Origin: Diprion similis
Lineage: Eukaryota; Arthropoda; Insecta; Hymenoptera; Diprionidae
NCBI RefSeq assembly: GCF_021155765.1
Contig: NC_060110.1
Location: 15,398,001 to 15,462,000 of the forward strand
Direction: 5' to 3'
Length of the DNA stretch: 64,000 bases
The position numbers and the translations under genes were made by a program. The notes below the pieces were generated by a model. That model saw only the letters and a program-made list of their open reading frames with translations. It was not told the origin of the DNA and did no database searches. Within the stretch, counting starts at the first letter, position 1, and each line of letters starts with the position of its first letter. Below, one piece after another: positions 37,256 through 50,541 of this stretch.

Positions 37256-40200
37256 ATGTCGATGCAACAAAAGCGCGATGACCTTGGGAAGCTTCTCGCT
37301 TGTTTTCTGGTATCAAGGAAAGGCGACAGTACCATATATGAACTAGAGAGAGATTATAAAGAAAACGAGGGCAGACCTATACCCTATCGAGATTTTGGAT
37401 GTATCTCTGTGTTGGACTTTTTGCGCAGTATTCCAGATCACGTGAGACTCTCGCCATCGAATGGAACACATTTAGTGTTCCCTGTTGTATCGGAAAAGAT
37501 TAAACACGTTAACGATCTGGTAGTAAAGCAAAGAGCCGCTAAGAAAAGTTGCTCATCACGTCGAAAAACCAGCAAGCCTTCCAGGTATTGTCCGAGGCTC
37601 AGGGAACCAAGTCCATTTATACCAAATAACGTGCAGAAAGAAATTGCTAGTATACTTACCAGAGAGCCAAATGGTGTGAAGAAAGATTATATTGTGCAAT
37701 ACTTGCAAAATTCACGTTCAATCGCTGGTACAGTCGATCTGACGAATGTTGATGATTACTTGACAAGCATGTCCCATATTGCTTACACGAGAGGCAACAT
37801 GGTTTTTCCAAGCCTTTCTCTTCATGTTACCAGTAATGTAGCACAGCATAACACACAACCGCCCAATCGGCCTGAAGCGGGGAAATCAAACATGTCAGAA
37901 ACCCCTCAACCTATGATGAGCATCAACAGCACACCAGTGATGAACACTTACCCTGCTGGTGCCGAAGAAGATGAAGATATGTTTTATGACGATGAATTTG
38001 GAGATGAAGAGATTAGGCTTCACTGTGCATCCATGGGTAATTACAAAGTTGACACTGATAATCAGCCTCAGCAGTCATCATGGACAAGTTTAGAACAAGG
38101 TGTAGGAAGAATGTCTTCGGCAGAATTTATTGCACGTGGTGCAGGATCATATGAACAAAGGCAATCGCAGACCAATACGTTACATCTAAGAAATAATAAT
38201 ATAGACGAAGAGGCTATGAACGAATTAACTTACAGCACTTATGCATCCGACGACGAAGAATTTGACATAATTAACGACAGATTAAAGTCACGTTTGCAAC
38301 AATTAATTCAAAAACATCCAGATGGAATATGGTGTGCCGATCTACCGCAAACATTTTTGGATGAATACAGTGTTCCATTGGACTATGCAGAACTCGGGTT
38401 TCAAAGTGTTTGCGACCTTGCATCCCGCCTTCCGAGTATTTTCCACCTATGTAGATGGGATAATCGCGGTGATTTCATATTGTACGACGCCACGGAACCC
38501 GTACCCACGAATATCAAAAAAACTGATTTTGATGAGCAGGATTCTGATTGGGCAGATGCCATTGATGATGACTACGAGGATATCGATCCGATTCCTCCGA
38601 CACTGGTATGTAATTATGCAGTAATATTAATATCTTACGATACAACGTTTTTCTGATCTTCTCATTATTATGTTAAAGTGAACCTATGTAATCGTAACAA
38701 AAATTTGCAATCCAGAATTTTCATAAAGAAGATTGAAACTAATTAGCTCTATATTTGTTTCACAGGATTTACAAGAATCACAAAAATTGATACCCCATGA
38801 TGTAATGAGCCATGGCGAAAGTGTTGGTCAACAGAGGATACCAGAATTTCCCTCTGATGGATGTGTCCACCACCTGGAAGTTTTTGTTTCAGAAGTTTAT
38901 ACGCCCAGTTTGTTCTGGGTTCATTTACGGAAAAAACGCCTGAAATTGGGACAGCTAATGGAAAATATGCAGTTAGTATTCAGGAACAAAGTTTATTCAG
39001 TCTATTACCGTTACTGATTTTCTGTTTGCAAGAACTGCAACCATTTGTGCTCAAATACCAAAATCCCAAGGTTCTGGACTCCGTTTTTCTTACATAGCTT
39101 GCCTGGTAGTATAATAAAATGTGTATATATTGCCACTAACATGTTCAATTAATCATGACAAATGTTGTGAAAATATACTCCGGGTCAGTAATGAGAAAAT
39201 AAGTCTCAACTGGAATGTCATTATTTATCCTATACTTTCAAAATTGACTTACCATGTCTAATAATTTTGGTAAAGTGTTCAGATCCAACTTGGTTGCAAA
39301 TGCATTTAAAAGTCTTCATTTTGTGTGCATAGTTTGCAAATATTATTTGAAGACATTAACACAAAACTGATCAATTCACACCCAGCTCAGTATGTAAAAC
39401 ATCATAGATTTTGCTGAATAGTTTGCAATATAATTAAATTGCCGAATGTCTGCCAAAAGCACACCATTTTTATTTTCAGTGAATTCTATCAGCGAGAAGG
39501 ACTTAATTATACTATCCCAACCGTCATACTAGAAAAAGGCTTGAATTGCGTTTGCATGTTTGAAGATAAATGGCATCGAGCCATAATCAAAACTGTAAAA
39601 CCAGATGGAGATGTTACGGTAAATTGAGGATTATTAATTTCAGAAAAACCATGCAAGAGATGAAAGCTTATTTATTCATGAGTAATATGCCATTCATAGC
39701 ATTTATTTTTAATGCTGAAACTAGTAGCCATAACACTTGGTAAAGGATCAAGCTTGTATGTTGAAATCATTCAAATGCAAGCCATGGCTGTAAGTTTCAG
39801 CATCGTCATTAAAGTGCAGCTGAAAACAATAATGAACATTTTTATTCCAGTTGATATTTTATGATTATGGTACAACCAAAACGTATCCATCAGAAGATGT
39901 GAGGTTCTTACATAGACTATTCTCAAATTTGCCTGCTCAATCAATTCCTTGTGGATTGTACAACATTAGACCTTTAAAACACGATGCTTGGACAAGAGGA
40001 GCAAGTTCAGATTTTTGGGATAAAGTTGCCGATATACCTCTAGTTGCTATCGTCAATAAAGTTGACAGAGAGGTAAGATGCTTATTAATTTCCAAATTCG
40101 ACTCACAATAATTTGACAAAAATATTAACATGAACTGTGTTAGTATTACTTCATATTTGAATTGTGAAATGTAACAAATTTCGTTTAACTACCTGCACCG

Positions 40201-43200
40201 AATTTCGAATTGAATTTTTCGTTACTACTATCCAACTTGTAAAATAATTATGAATAATTTTTATTCCTGTAGAATAATTCAATGCTGATATCATTGGTTG
40301 ACACACGAGAACAAACAGATGACCATATAAATGACTGGATGGTACATAAAGGACTGGCGGAATTTGGTAGCATGGTGCGTAATAGGCCTTCAAATTATGT
40401 ATTTAGACATTACGTAAAATGTATAAACTATCACTACGAAAACCGTGTAAATGCAAAAAAAAGGGTTCGACTAAATCTGCACGTGAACAACAAATACGTT
40501 GAACACACCGAATCCGAATCTAATTCTAATTCTAGACTAAAACTGAAGTCTGCTAATTCTATAAAAAGCTTGATGACAAAATTTTCCAAATATAAGAAAG
40601 GACAAAACCAAGATAATATTTCGCCCAGAAATGATGTTGACTCTGAACAAAACTCAACTTCTGAACACAGCACTGCAAACGAAAAACATTGTTTGCCCAA
40701 TCTTCCGGCATCGGAAATTGTCAAATCTTCTCGGAAGTCTATGAATGAAAATCGATTCCATAAGATTTTTAAATCTAAACTGGATTCAATGTGTGCTGCA
40801 GAGACCAACGTTAAGATAGTTGAAAATAGTTCAACAGCGGCGTCTTCAGTAGAACAGCGGACACATGAATCAGACTGTACTGACCATTGCAATAATTATG
40901 AAGTTTCATCCGAAGAATGTGTCAAACATGAACCAAATTCTGTTGAATTGAAAGATTTTGGTTCATTTAAAAGTTTTTTTGGAGGTCACGGTTTAACGGG
41001 CGACGTTGATTGGTCGAAAATTCGCACTGCAGTAAAAACTAAGCAGAAAATTGAGCCAATTGTAAGAGCTAAAACATCAGCTATCTCTGAATTTCCATTA
41101 TTCAATTTATGTGAAGAAGCTACAGGTACATCTGCGACATGTCAACATAGTGATAGGTGTAGTGACGATATTGAAAAAGGATCTGTGCCGTGTAAATATG
41201 TAACTAAGGTTGCAGAGGTAATTGATGAACCTGTCGACAAATCTCCTGTAAAGCAAATAATACCGGCCAAAAATTATTTTCTGAATGCAATTAAAAATAA
41301 CAAAGATCATTATTACAGTGCTCATGGTGAAAAATTGTGGTGGTCGCCTGATGGAAACATTGAGAATAAAGCAGGTGTTATTACCCCTTTACTGAGAATG
41401 AGAAGAAAGCGTTTTGAAGAATCAGATATCGATTTAATGAAGGTATCTGCATCGCCTGAGATATTGCAGAGTCTTAGAGGCAGAGATTTACAAAGTAAAT
41501 CTAAGGGTGCTGCATCTGAAAATACATCAGATCCAGACCTCAAATTCATTATACAATTGAAAAATATGGGCCATCGTAGTTCGGATATATCTGATCAAAG
41601 TTCACTTGAAATTCAAAGTAATGCTTCACAAACAAATCTGAATAAATCTGCTTGTTCCACAGCTGCTTTGCAAAATACTAATCAGAGTTGTAAGACATCT
41701 AATTCACTACCAAAACATCGATTTTCAACTACGATCGCTTATATGAATAGCAAGAAGAAGGAAAATGTACCTTTGCTTTCCAGACAAAATTTTTCCTCTG
41801 AAAGTTCTAGCGAAACTGTTGATACGAATAGCATTTCAATATTAGCCCCAACTTCAAGCAGCATGAATCTCACAGATTTCACTGATACTTCAAAAAAAAT
41901 TATTGGTTTATCAAAAGCTCAAGATGCATCGTGTGAAGATGAAGTATATTTTACAAAACAATTCGTCAAATCTTCAAATCATTCTCGAGATCAGGTATCA
42001 CCAACTATGCATGCCCCAATCCCAAATACGAATATCAATATCAGCGACATACCATCTACAAATATTGAAAATAGTCACGAGTCAGATAAACGATCAGAAG
42101 AGAAGTGCAAAGCTGAAGTTTTAAGTCAACATGATGGAATAGCAAAATTAGATTCAACTCTGAAAAACGAAGATGAAATATCGGTGATCAGTAACAGGAC
42201 TGTCCAAAGCAATTTGACAGAAAGTACTTCTAGCAATACTACAGGCAGTAATAAGCCAGTTATGAAGGTCTTAGATTTTCCGGACACTTGCTATGAAACA
42301 TCTGACCCTACAGAGAAACAAGAAAAGACTCATGTCTCAATTTGCCAAGGTACCAGTTTCATTTCAAACTCTAGTCGAATATCTAAATCATTTGAAACAA
42401 AAGAGCAAGTTGATGATTCAGTAGAACTACAGAATCATTCTAGTAACACTTCTGAACTGGATTCTGACGACCTTAGTCGGTCTTATTCTAACTCAGAAAT
42501 TGATAGTACATTCGTAACTCGAACAAAAATTGATATTGAATTACAGAGAAATTTCGATACTGAAACTTTAGATAATGAAGAAATCTTAGCCAGTCCACGA
42601 AATATTTTACCACGTGATACCGTAAATATTCAAGTACAATCAACACCTGATAACACGTCTGTACAGTCAGGATATAATAAGGAGATCAATACATGTGTGC
42701 CTAAAACTGAAACTCAGGCTTATGTGCCTATAGTCAATGATGAGGATGATATTGAGGATAGCGAAGACTGGGAAATACATGGTGTATGGCAAGATTTCAT
42801 GAAAGGTCAGGATAATTACATGACTCGCATTATGCATAAACTAGAAAGTGCAATCAGCAACCCAGATTCAGCGAAAATTTCTGAAGTAACCGATAACTCT
42901 GAAGTGGCTGATGTTTGCAACTCAAACTGTCTCAGAGATGAACCAAATGTTGAAAAGATTACTGAAAAAACGTATGAAAAGCAGTATGGTCAGGATAATT
43001 ACATGACTCGCATTATGCATAAACTAGAAAGCGCAATCAGCAACCCAGATTCAGCGAAAATTTCTGAAGTAACCGATAACTCTAAAGTGGCTGATGTTTG
43101 CAACTCAAACTGTCTCAGAGATAAACCTAATGTTGAAAAGATTACTGAAAAAACGTATGAAAAGCAGTATGGTCAGGTTCGCGTTGCGGAAAATGGTCAG

Positions 43201-44226
43201 AGTCGTAATTCCAATGATAAAATTTTTGACAGCACAGAATTAGTTGAAAACAATGTACTCAAACCTGGGAAACAAACAGCGTTAGTTGTGGACCAAAAAG
43301 TTCCTAGCAGTGATACTCAGGAACACATCAAAAAGTCTCATAGATTTGCCTGTGCGAATACACTAATTCAAACTTCTAACAATAACAACGAAAATCAAAC
43401 GACAACTTCAGTACCTAGTAGCTCTGGCAACAAAAGTCCCATTCCAGAAAATGAAAGCACATTTGATGACGTTTCTCCAATTATACATAAGTTACAAAAA
43501 AATGAAATTTCTATTGCTGAAATTTCTGATGTAAAAAGTCTCAATACAACATCTATGGAATATCAGAACCACACACTTGTAGCCACAACCTGTGACAAAA
43601 AAATACCGATTCGTGGACTTAGGAACAGAACAATGACCATGCAGGCAATGTTGAAAAATTTCAAAGATAAAACAAGTCTAAGGCGTTTCAATATCAATTC
43701 TGAACAAATCGACCATTCTATGCAGTGCAAAGCAAATACATCACAAAATGAAATGTCAGGAACAAGTTCTTCAATTGATGACGACACATTCGAAGAAATA
43801 GAAAAGAAAGAGTCAATATCTGATTCAGAAATGTTCGCCGACTTATCAAATACTTCAAGTTCAAGTAAAGATTCAGATTTTCTTGTTACGAATTCTATAG
43901 GTGGAAACGTATCCAAACATTCAAACGATCCACGCTTAAGAAATAAGTATGAAATTCTTGACAGAGAATCGAAATTATGCTCTAGTGACGATACAGAATC
44001 TATTGAAGACGAGTCACAAAGACTTCCAATTTTATCATCAATCAAGAAACATCAATTGACGGTAAAGTTTTATAAAAGTGACGAGCTTCAGAATGAAAAT
44101 ATTACACAAATAAATACTGATCCGGTTTTAAACAATGATAATTTACTTTTGAATGACAGTAGTTCAAGCAGTAACAGCTTGTCTCTCTCATTTCTTAATA
44201 AAATCAAATCTCTATTGGAAAAATAA
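37256..44226 (+). CDS. TDRD5: LOTUS and Tudor domain protein, TDRD5/Tejas type
   Basis: Exons 37256-38605, 38766-38971, 39480-39618, 39851-40072 and 40273-44226, phases consistent; 1,956 aa as drawn. Three LOTUS domains lie at residues about 7-80, 121-190 and 340-412. A single extended Tudor domain follows (about 470-673) with FYDYGTT and the flanking LPAQSIPCGLYNIRPL, the pattern of TDRD5. In this family LOTUS domains bind the Vasa helicase and the protein works in germ granules in piRNA production and transposon silencing. After the Tudor domain comes a tail of about 1,280 residues, Ser/Asn/Asp-rich and probably disordered, with a 61-residue tandem repeat. Human TDRD5 is about half this length. 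A donor at 40,374/40,375 in phase 0 could bypass the tail and join the block at 45,211. The start is MSMQQ; upstream is an acceptor and leader. Confidence 0.85.
42805..43170 (+). repeat. In-frame 183-bp tandem duplication within the long tail exon
   Basis: Two units, 42,805-42,987 and 42,988-43,170, differ at only four positions: two synonymous and two giving E to K. Each encodes 61 residues starting GQDNYMTRIMHKLESAIS and ending TYEKQY. A third unit begins (GGTCAG) but breaks off. The high identity marks a recent duplication or ongoing homogenisation. Confidence 0.95.
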
Positions 44227-45011
44227 TCAGACAGTGAAAATGATTCTCAATGCAGTTTTTATTCAAAACACGAAAATTTCTTGTGCAATATAATTATAAG
44301 TTCATGAATGGCAGCTTTTTAAAATATCTCTATTTTATTGATGGTAGAAAGGTTTTGTTTTCACCTTAGACACAACATGTCTATCCAGTAAAAAAAATCG
44401 TGTTGAGTGAAAGCAACTGTTTCCATATTGAGTAAAATCTAAACCGTAAAGACTATTGTATCGCTAAACCCTTTATGTTACTGGTAACTATCTAACTCGT
44501 CGTCGAAGAAAACAGTACCAAAAACGAATTTGTGATCTTTGTTTAATTGTTTGAACCTCACAGATAATCGTGCTATGGGAGCAATACTCTGATTCAGATT
44601 TGTTTTGAACCCTTATTTTTACTTCTGAAAACTTGAACTATGTTTATGTTTTTGTTATTATATTCGTTTAATTAATTTATACGAAAAAACTAGTTAAAAA
44701 AATTTTCTTTTATTTGCAAATGGAAGGTGATGTCCATTCGCTTACAATTATCGTATTATAAACTATTGCGTCATGAAAATACAATTAGCAAGTGTAACGT
44801 TAAACGTATCGAATGGTAATGAATATTTGTAATGATATTCACAAAAAATCACAGCCTTTTAAATAATGATTCATTTGAGTTTTGTTCAACTAGTTATACA
44901 TTTGAAGCTATTATTAACAGTTTATTCTACTTATGCTGTGGGAAAAATTATAACTTTATGTTACGTTCTTCAGTTGTTCCAAAACATAGTCTAATGTTTT
45001 GTATATTTGAT

Positions 45012-45017
45012 AATAAA
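45012..45017 (+). terminator. Polyadenylation signal after the long-tail exon
   Basis: An AATAAA about 790 bp after the stop at 44,226 and about 190 bp before the next coding block. It would end the long-tail transcript before the acceptor at 45,210. No other gene feature is seen between 44,227 and 45,210. Confidence 0.35.
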
Positions 45018-45210
45018 TGAAATATATTGTAAAGGAAACAGTTATTGCTTTCATTACTGCACCTTAATTCTATAGCACCGTTATAAGGATCACATGAAGT
45101 GATTATTTTTCCCATATTCAATTATCAAAGCCGATTTTCACAAAACAATTACATAAGTTTGTCATACATCAAAATGATCACTTTATTTGGTCTTTGTAAA
45201 ATGCTTATAG

Positions 45211-48200
45211 GGGGATACCGTTGCCTTGGAGAGTTCATACCTAGATGACCGGAAAATTGATCTACAAGAAACAATAAAAGGGACAGAAAATGTGCCGCTA
45301 ATTTCACCCCAAAGTATTTTACTTGAAAGTTCAGCGAAATCTGTGAGACCGCCACCAGGTTTCACAAAACCTTTGGAACCCTCAGATTTTGCAGCTTTGG
45401 TTAGTGAATATTTAAGTGGCAAAGACTACACCAGTACTGAAATGGGAAACTCTCCATTTTTTAATTCCTCTGATGCAAATGAGAATAACAATCCCATAGT
45501 ACCACCGTCAGAAGCAATCATGGAACTTTTGAAAAAGCCATGGGAAATATATTTGCAATTAACAACAATTTTTCATCAGCTTCTTTTGCAAAATGTCAAC
45601 GTCCACACTACTAATCAAACAATGCAAAATACTTCTTGCACAACAGCGTCACCATCTACAACTAAAAATTCAGATATGCAACGGTCAACTACAAATCCAT
45701 TTCAAACTTATCAGGAAAACAATAATGAAGACCTCGCAACAACTATAAATGGCTGTGCAGCATCAAGTGATTATTCTACAAACGTGAATACTGACGAGCC
45801 TAATCTCCCTTGTTTTACCAGCAGTACACCTTTCTCTAATTCAGACAAAACTGCAAGCGGGAGTAACAAAGATTCTAATTTTCGAACATTCGATGCACAA
45901 AAATTTTTACATGAAGAACAAGTTTTTCCTGCAAAAAATGACAATCATCCACCTGCTATGTTGAATTCCACACATGTAAATAGCCATAGCTTTGGTATTG
46001 GTTATCTAAATGAAAGTTTGTCTAATGGAGGCCCCACAATTTTTTATGATAAAAACTCAAACTTACCTGCCACAGGTCAGTCGAACGTACAGAATGAAAG
46101 TCATGATATAAAAACAGCAAATGAATGCACAAGCTGTCACTTCTCTAAGCTTACAGAGAATGAACATTCAATACATGTAAATAACGGAAATGAATTCTCT
46201 ACACCAGAAAAGAATGAATCGTATAAGAACACATTCTCAAATGCAAACCAGAAAATCATTGGTACAAACTGTGTGAACAGTGACGAAAACGGAGCTTTTA
46301 CAAAATGGGAATTTCATGATACAAATCCATTCAAAGAATATGTTACGACAAACTTTTCACATAACATTAAGACTGAAAAAGAGGAGAGCTTTGCGGAAAA
46401 GTCTATTAATGTCATTGAAAAACCACCCATCCCGCCAAGAAATCCAAAATTGATAAATAAGACTGTCATTGCCTGCAAAGACAAGATCAAAGAAGTTAAA
46501 TGTGATCAATCAACCGATGTTGGCACTGTTCTAAACAAACCGACATCAAATGTTTACTACAAAAGTGGTCCAGTGATGTATGACATACAACAGAATGAAA
46601 CAAATACAAAAAATGACGAGCGTAGTGAACAAACTCCTGTATCAACGACCTTGGTAAGTTTTCAAAACAACAGACTCTCTCACACAGTAAACTCGACACA
46701 AAATGATCCAAGTGCGCTGCCTTCTTATGGAGAAGCATCGAGCTATCAAAATTCCGTTTTTTCAGAATCCAATTCCGAAATACATACTGATACATTTGAT
46801 GGTAGTTTCACTCCGCATCGCAGGCTTTCACCAAATCATCTACAAAGTTCAACTCCAAGAATAATAACCAATACTTACAGGGCCCCTCCGCCTTCTTATA
46901 CTGATACTAATCAGATGGTGTTTAGAAATAAAAACAAGTCTCCTATATCACCACAATTTAGTTCCCCAGTGCTATCTGATACTTCTAGAACTGCAATAAA
47001 CGAAATCCGATTAGCTACAGAAATTGATTTGTTTGACAAATTGCAATTTGTTCCAACAGAAACATCAACTTCACCTAAGTATGATCATGCAATGAAAAAT
47101 ATAGGCACACACAGTCAACTAACATCATCATCATCAACTCCAATGACAAATAACCATACTATATTTACAACCACTTTAAATTCACACTCACACAAGCAAA
47201 ACGTGGTAAAAATCAATGATTCGTACAACGTAGATTTAATTTCACCAAAATGTCGACAGGTCAAGCAAAGTACAATCAAGTTGAAACAAGAAAGACTCGC
47301 TAATTTGCGACAGAGAATAGCAGCCAAGATGACGTCAGTATTACCTCCAGAGAAGGAAAATATGGATCAAAACTTCACGAAGCAAGAAGAAGTTTTACCT
47401 GATGTAGAACAAAATGTCCCGAGATTATTGTCTTGGTCTAAACAGCATCAAGAGACTTATCATCTTGACGAAATTTCTCAAGGCAGTTCAGAAACACCAG
47501 TAAGTGGTCGAACCACGTGTGAAATGAAAATTGAACTTGACAACTGTACAGGAGCCCGAAATAAAGAAATATGTAATAGGAAGGAGAGACACAATAAATA
47601 TAGCACGACGCCAAATCAAGAGAGTCCACGAACCTCGGTAAATGGGCAGAACCTATTTAAAAACGGGAATGCTAATTGTGAAAATTCTAACCAGCATGTA
47701 ACATTGAATAACAATAATAATCTGGAGTTCTGTGATACCAAAGATATTAACACATCACCTGATGTTATTCCATACCATCTTCAGCTGCAATTTATCAATT
47801 TAAATCCACACTTACCACATTCATACGGCCAACAACATTATGGATCAAATTATCCATACCGGGCACAACAACCTCATATAATGCAACATCCACCAGTAAT
47901 CCAGCAGTTACCATTGTTCAGACCCAGTGCACCTAGATTCTACACCCATGCATCCAACTGGCATAGACCTCCATTTGTCAATCCAGCACCTAATTATCAG
48001 TTCACTAACATTCCGTATGCACATCAATATTCACAGTCTTGGAATCCATATCATAATTCACGCTTCTATATACCAAACCAAACCAACCAAACACCTCGTG
48101 TTCCGCTTGGAGCATCCACAACAAAATCACCATCAAACACAGGAGTAGACTTTGATAAAAAAAAATTATCATCGAGATTAAATGACTCACAGATACCTCC

Positions 48201-49669
48201 ACATCAGGCCAAGGCAAACATAAACATCGGCCAACATTCGCAGATGTCTGGTGAAATTTCAGAGTTCTCATCATATGATACAACGCAATCAGATAGTTCA
48301 GGTTTCACAGAGTATACAGAACATTCTAAGAATTCTAACGGACCTGAAGCACCAATAGATTCTCATTCTAATCGTTCATCTGAATATGATAACTGTGATT
48401 TATCAACGCACCTGGGTAAGTTGAGCTTAAGTACAGATAATCATGACGTGACAAAAAATGGACTTCTAAGTTCCATTGAAGAAGATACTGCCACTTCACC
48501 CAAATATGATCAAGTAATACCCGCAGCAGTTGTACCATTAAGAGTTGTATCAAAAAAGACAAGAAATGAGAATGATAATAATATTTCTCCACCCACTTCA
48601 TCTCGAGATCTGACCAAAGTCTTCAAACCAATTGGTGAGTTCATCTTTGTACATAAATTTCTTCAAATGAAATCATGTCTCATATATTTGTTTTCAATGA
48701 ATACAAAAAATGTGGCAAAATAGTGTTTACGTTTGTGTGCATTATTGATCTTATTGTCAATTATTTCAGAGGTAAATTATCAAGTGATCTACTTGTTCAA
48801 TATTAGAAATGAAGGATGGGTTTGTACTGACGAAATTATCTCAACCTTCACAAGCTACCCAAGTCGTAATGTAATCCTACGTTTACTAGAACTACTACAA
48901 ATAAACATTGATTTCTTGGAGGTGGATAGATCTCAAAGCCCGTTTTTATTCACCCAATTAGATAGGTAAGTATTCAAATTATGCAATTATTTACAATTAA
49001 ATACACGATAACATTCTAAAATGATAAGAGATGCAACCTGAATAAGTAAGTAAGAGAACTGCAATTTAAGGGCATTACTGCAGTTTTTCTCTGCAAGGAA
49101 AGTTAATCCTCTGCAAATTGAAACCAAAACTGTTATTGAAATAGAAAACCTTGACTTCTCCAATAATTGAAATGCATCTAACTCACATTGGCATGTGAAC
49201 CGTCAACATCAAATGTGGATCTTATGTCGTAATTCTGATAACTTAACAGGCTCAAAATAGGAGTTACCCTCTTCTCAGTTCCTCAGTTTATTCAATATGC
49301 CAGATGTAACGGGTATGCATTTTTTATATTTTTATTCTTTCAGTACAAACATACGTTTACCTAGAATGACAAATTCTAAAAGGATTAAAGGTGTTTTACA
49401 TTTGACCCCATTGAGGTCATTAGGTCGATTAATGTTCTGCTTGGAAGTCATTTCTGAAGAAGAGATTCAGAATTTGCGTGAAAAAAAACAGGCACCACTC
49501 GACTCAAATTTGTACGGATTGATGGTACATAGTTACCTTATTGTTTAATATTATACTCGGATGTCGTAACACAGCCACAGTGCATATTTGTATATAACAC
49601 AATGTGTTTCCTACTTTTCAGAAAATCATCACCTCTTATAAGCCAGATGACGAGTATTGGGTATCATGA
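45211..49669 (+). CDS. Long low-complexity protein block with conserved-looking C-terminus; probable alternative 3' part of the LOTUS-Tudor gene
   Basis: Exons 45211-48634, 48770-48965, 49344-49524 and 49622-49669; 1,282 codons including the stop less one. The frame opens exactly at a splice acceptor (CTTATAG), whose TAG is itself an in-frame stop. The first ATG (45,441) lies after sequence that already looks coding (RPPPGFTKPLEPSDF). It is therefore an internal exon. Phase-0 donors at 40,374/40,375 (right after the Tudor domain) and 44,061/44,062 could both feed it. The large exon is rich in Asn, Ser, Thr and Pro, with a PPPSY (WW-binding type) motif, a KPPIPPR (SH3-type) motif and two TSPKYD motifs. 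The last three exons encode about 140 residues of ordinary composition (LFNIRNEGWVCTDE, LRLLELLQINIDFLEV) that look folded. No family recognised for certain. Confidence 0.7.
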
Positions 49670-50541
49670 ATCATGTCAAAGCGTTTTTCGTTTCATCCAA
49701 TTAAGTTTTACTTCCAACGAACCAGCTGATGTTTTAGCGTGTACGAGATGACAGAACTAATATGGTTTCTTATCAGAAAGCACTCACAGTTATAGTTGTT
49801 ATATAAATTTTATACATAGCATAAGCATATTTCAGTTACGTGCCAAACTATTGAAAATCTTTCTTGAGTCAATAAACTATCGCAGCTTTTATTATTTTTA
49901 GTTTAAGAATTGAAAGAAACTTTACTTTATAGATGTATAGAATATTATTTGTTTTGTTATTAACTAATCTAGCGTGCTATATCGTACAGAGAATATTGTT
50001 AAAATATTTACTGATTGTGAGTAGATATTTGCAAAGAATGCAAAATTTGGGAGAGTAAATCTATGGAAAAAAAGTATAATTTTCTACAAGGTAGACAATA
50101 TAGGACTTTTTATAGGTATATTCAAATATTGATGAAGTTTTTATAACTTGTGATAATAGTAATAGTTACGCTACAGCACTATCATGAAGTACTTAATTGA
50201 AAGCTGTGTATTTGACATTATATTAGGTTAGTCTCCAAAGAAAAAGAGTAATTTACGAGATTTTATTCGTTATTTGACGAAGTCGAAAATATTTTAGTTG
50301 ACTCATTATTACATGAGAAAATTTCTTTCTGTGATTACAAAGATTCAACAACGCCAAGGAAAAAAAAACTAATTAAACAAAAGCTGCTTCCAACGTAAAT
50401 ATACAGAGAGGAATGACAAGCTCATTTGACATGCAGTTATTTGGTTGTATAAATCTCTTGTGAATCGTAGTCTTCGTTAAGTATGACCATTATATTTTAA
50501 TATATATTAATAATAAATAATATACTGTACCATAGGGCACA
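49670..50541 (+). other. 3' untranslated region and short intergenic spacer
   Basis: An AATAAA at 49,871-49,876, 202 bp after the stop codon, is the likely polyadenylation signal of the preceding gene. The remaining 650 bp are AT-rich without a coding signal and should contain the promoter of the next gene. An acceptor-like ACCATAG lies 6 bases before its ATG. Confidence 0.4.

Noticed and set aside
40434-40892. 152-codon minus-strand open frame
   Set aside because: Antisense shadow of the Ser-rich tail exon; no start context or splice logic of its own.
43563-44045. 160-codon minus-strand open frame opposite the LOTUS-Tudor tail
   Set aside because: It lies fully antisense to a well-supported coding exon of biased composition, and such antisense frames are expected by chance there.
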